This document shows positions 6,510 to 7,142 of a DNA stretch of 7,142 nt, one piece after another. The position numbers were made by a program, and so were the translations under genes. Positions within the stretch are counted from its first letter, which is position 1, and each line of letters starts with the position of its first letter. The stretch is from Flavicella sp037132785 (GTDB taxonomy: Bacteria > Bacteroidota > Bacteroidia > Flavobacteriales > Flavobacteriaceae): NCBI RefSeq assembly GCF_037132785.1, contig NZ_JBAHZZ010000049.1:1-7142 (forward strand). The letters run 5' to 3'. The notes beneath the pieces are model-generated. The model ran no database searches. It was given only the letters and a program-made list of their open reading frames with translations, and had not been told where the DNA came from.

Positions 6510-6979
6510 ATGGCAACAGCGATAAAATTCACAATAAAAGAGAGTCCATCAAAGTTGGGCTCTCTTCGAATAAAACAAACTCAATACCGTATTGAAAAAA
6601 GAATGACTTGGCTCTTAGAACTCCAAAAAGGACAATTTAAGACTCGTGCATCACTAGCTATTTTTGGGTATTAATTTACGCACCCAAGAACGGTAGATTC
6701 AACGATATATAGCTGGAGGAATAGAAAGATTGTTAAACCTAAAAACATTCGTTCAAGGATCGTCACTCCAGAGATTCATCAAGGGTTATCAGAGCGAGTA
6801 AACTCAAGTGACAATCCTTTTTTAGGTTATTGGGATACTGTACAATGGGTTAAAACCGAGTATAATACTGATGTAGAGTATCTTTAATTAAACATTTTAA
6901 GACCAAGCTTAAAGTTCCAATAAAATCGCATTACAAGAAAGATGATAAAGCGCAAGATGCTTTTTTAAAAATTACCTAA
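6510..6979 (+). pseudogene. Decayed IS630-type transposase ORF-A (helix-turn-helix part)
   Basis: Stitching three frames recovers an IS630-type N-terminal transposase protein. Part 1 (6510-6665) runs MATAIKFTIKESPSKL to KTRASLAIF, then meets TAA at 6672. Part 2 (6664-6735) continues LGINLRTQER, a TAG at 6694 where the family has Trp, then IQRYIAGGIERLL. Part 3 (6735-6884) returns to the first frame, through TPEIHQGLSERV and GYWDTVQWVKTEY, to TAA at 6885. Part 4 (6884-6979) gives KHFKTKLKVP and SHYKKDDKAQDAF. Together these are the helix-turn-helix and winged-helix regions of the family. There are at least three frame breaks (one a likely single-A loss at 6735, one a short T-run change near 6663), one nonsense codon, and probably a small loss near 6884. 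No catalytic ORF-B follows, so the element is dead and old compared with the IS5-type repeats at the left edge. Bases 6464-6509 show nothing recognisable. Confidence 0.75.
6538..6566. other. Hairpin inside the IS630-type remnant
   Basis: AAGAGAGTCC (6538-6547) pairs with GGGCTCTCTT (6557-6566) over ten positions with one T:G wobble and a 9-base loop. It is the most GC-rich stem near the end of the channel gene, 75 bases past its stop. No T run follows on the plus strand; on the minus strand it is followed by four T. It might therefore stop leftward transcription from the IS30 side, or slow decay of the channel transcript, or simply be coding sequence of the old ORF-A. Confidence 0.3.
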
Positions 6980-7032
6980 CAACTTGAATTCAAGGTTATA
7001 ACGCAACAAAACGTTTTAGTTTTATGATGTTA

Positions 7033-7142
7033 CTAAGCTACAATTTTAAGTTCAATATCCATCATTTCTTTTGGTGTTTTATATCCAAGTATCTTTCTAG
7101 GTCTATTGTTTAGTTTTTCTTGAATAATTTGGAGTTGTTTTA
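7033..7142 (-). CDS. IS30-family transposase, C-terminal 35 codons (cut by window edge)
   Basis: The minus strand encodes 35 in-frame residues ending at TAG (7033-7035). They include QEKLNNRPRKILGYKTPKE, the conserved C-terminal stretch of IS30-family DDE transposases, where LNNRPRK-LGY-TP-E is the familiar pattern. The gene continues past the right edge, so intactness cannot be judged; the visible part has no break. It points toward the IS630-type remnant, and the boundary between the two elements lies somewhere in 6980-7032, where no terminal repeat can be fixed because only one end is present. If intact, this is a live element next to a dead one. Confidence 0.75.
   Translation of the reverse strand, partial: KQLQIIQEKLNNRPRKILGYKTPKEMMDIELKIVA

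Overview
This AT-rich window reads as a chromosomal segment of a member of the Bacteroidota, most likely a flavobacterium. The grounds are Bacteroidota-type -7 promoter boxes (TAnnTTTG), no clear Shine-Dalgarno sequences, a lipoprotein with an acidic surface-export-like signal just after its acylated Cys, and a TonB-dependent receptor with an N-terminal carboxypeptidase-regulatory-like domain. Genus cannot be called from the sequence alone.

Layout. Positions 1-464 hold two nested 3' fragments of an IS5-family insertion sequence, each ending in the same hairpin and putative right terminus. A strong hairpin at 476-512 separates this debris from a minus-strand operon: an 804-aa TonB-dependent outer-membrane receptor (1914-4328), then a 436-aa surface-type lipoprotein resembling the DUF4374/XusB group (565-1875). 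A short divergent promoter region (4329-4439) carries back-to-back -7 boxes and two perfect 14-bp direct repeats 21 bp apart. It leads rightward to a PchR-like AraC-family regulator (4440-5417). After a 206-bp spacer comes an MscS-type mechanosensitive channel (5624-6463). From 6510 to the end lie a decayed IS630-type transposase ORF-A and, at the right edge on the minus strand, the C-terminus of an IS30-family transposase. Neither of these gives a usable long ORF.

How the genes fit together. Receptor, surface lipoprotein and AraC regulator form a self-contained uptake module. By analogy to known Bacteroidota xenosiderophore systems and to PchR-type regulators, the cargo is probably a ferric siderophore or similar iron chelate, but nothing in the sequence names the ligand. 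The direct repeats sit where one protein could activate the receptor operon and damp its own gene. The inner-membrane PepSY-type partner often found in such loci is absent; the space downstream of the lipoprotein holds a terminator and IS debris instead. The channel gene is probably an independent housekeeping transcription unit.

No wholly new system is evident. The most worthwhile points are the regulatory architecture at 4342-4439, the surface lipoprotein, and the IS-bounded incomplete uptake locus.
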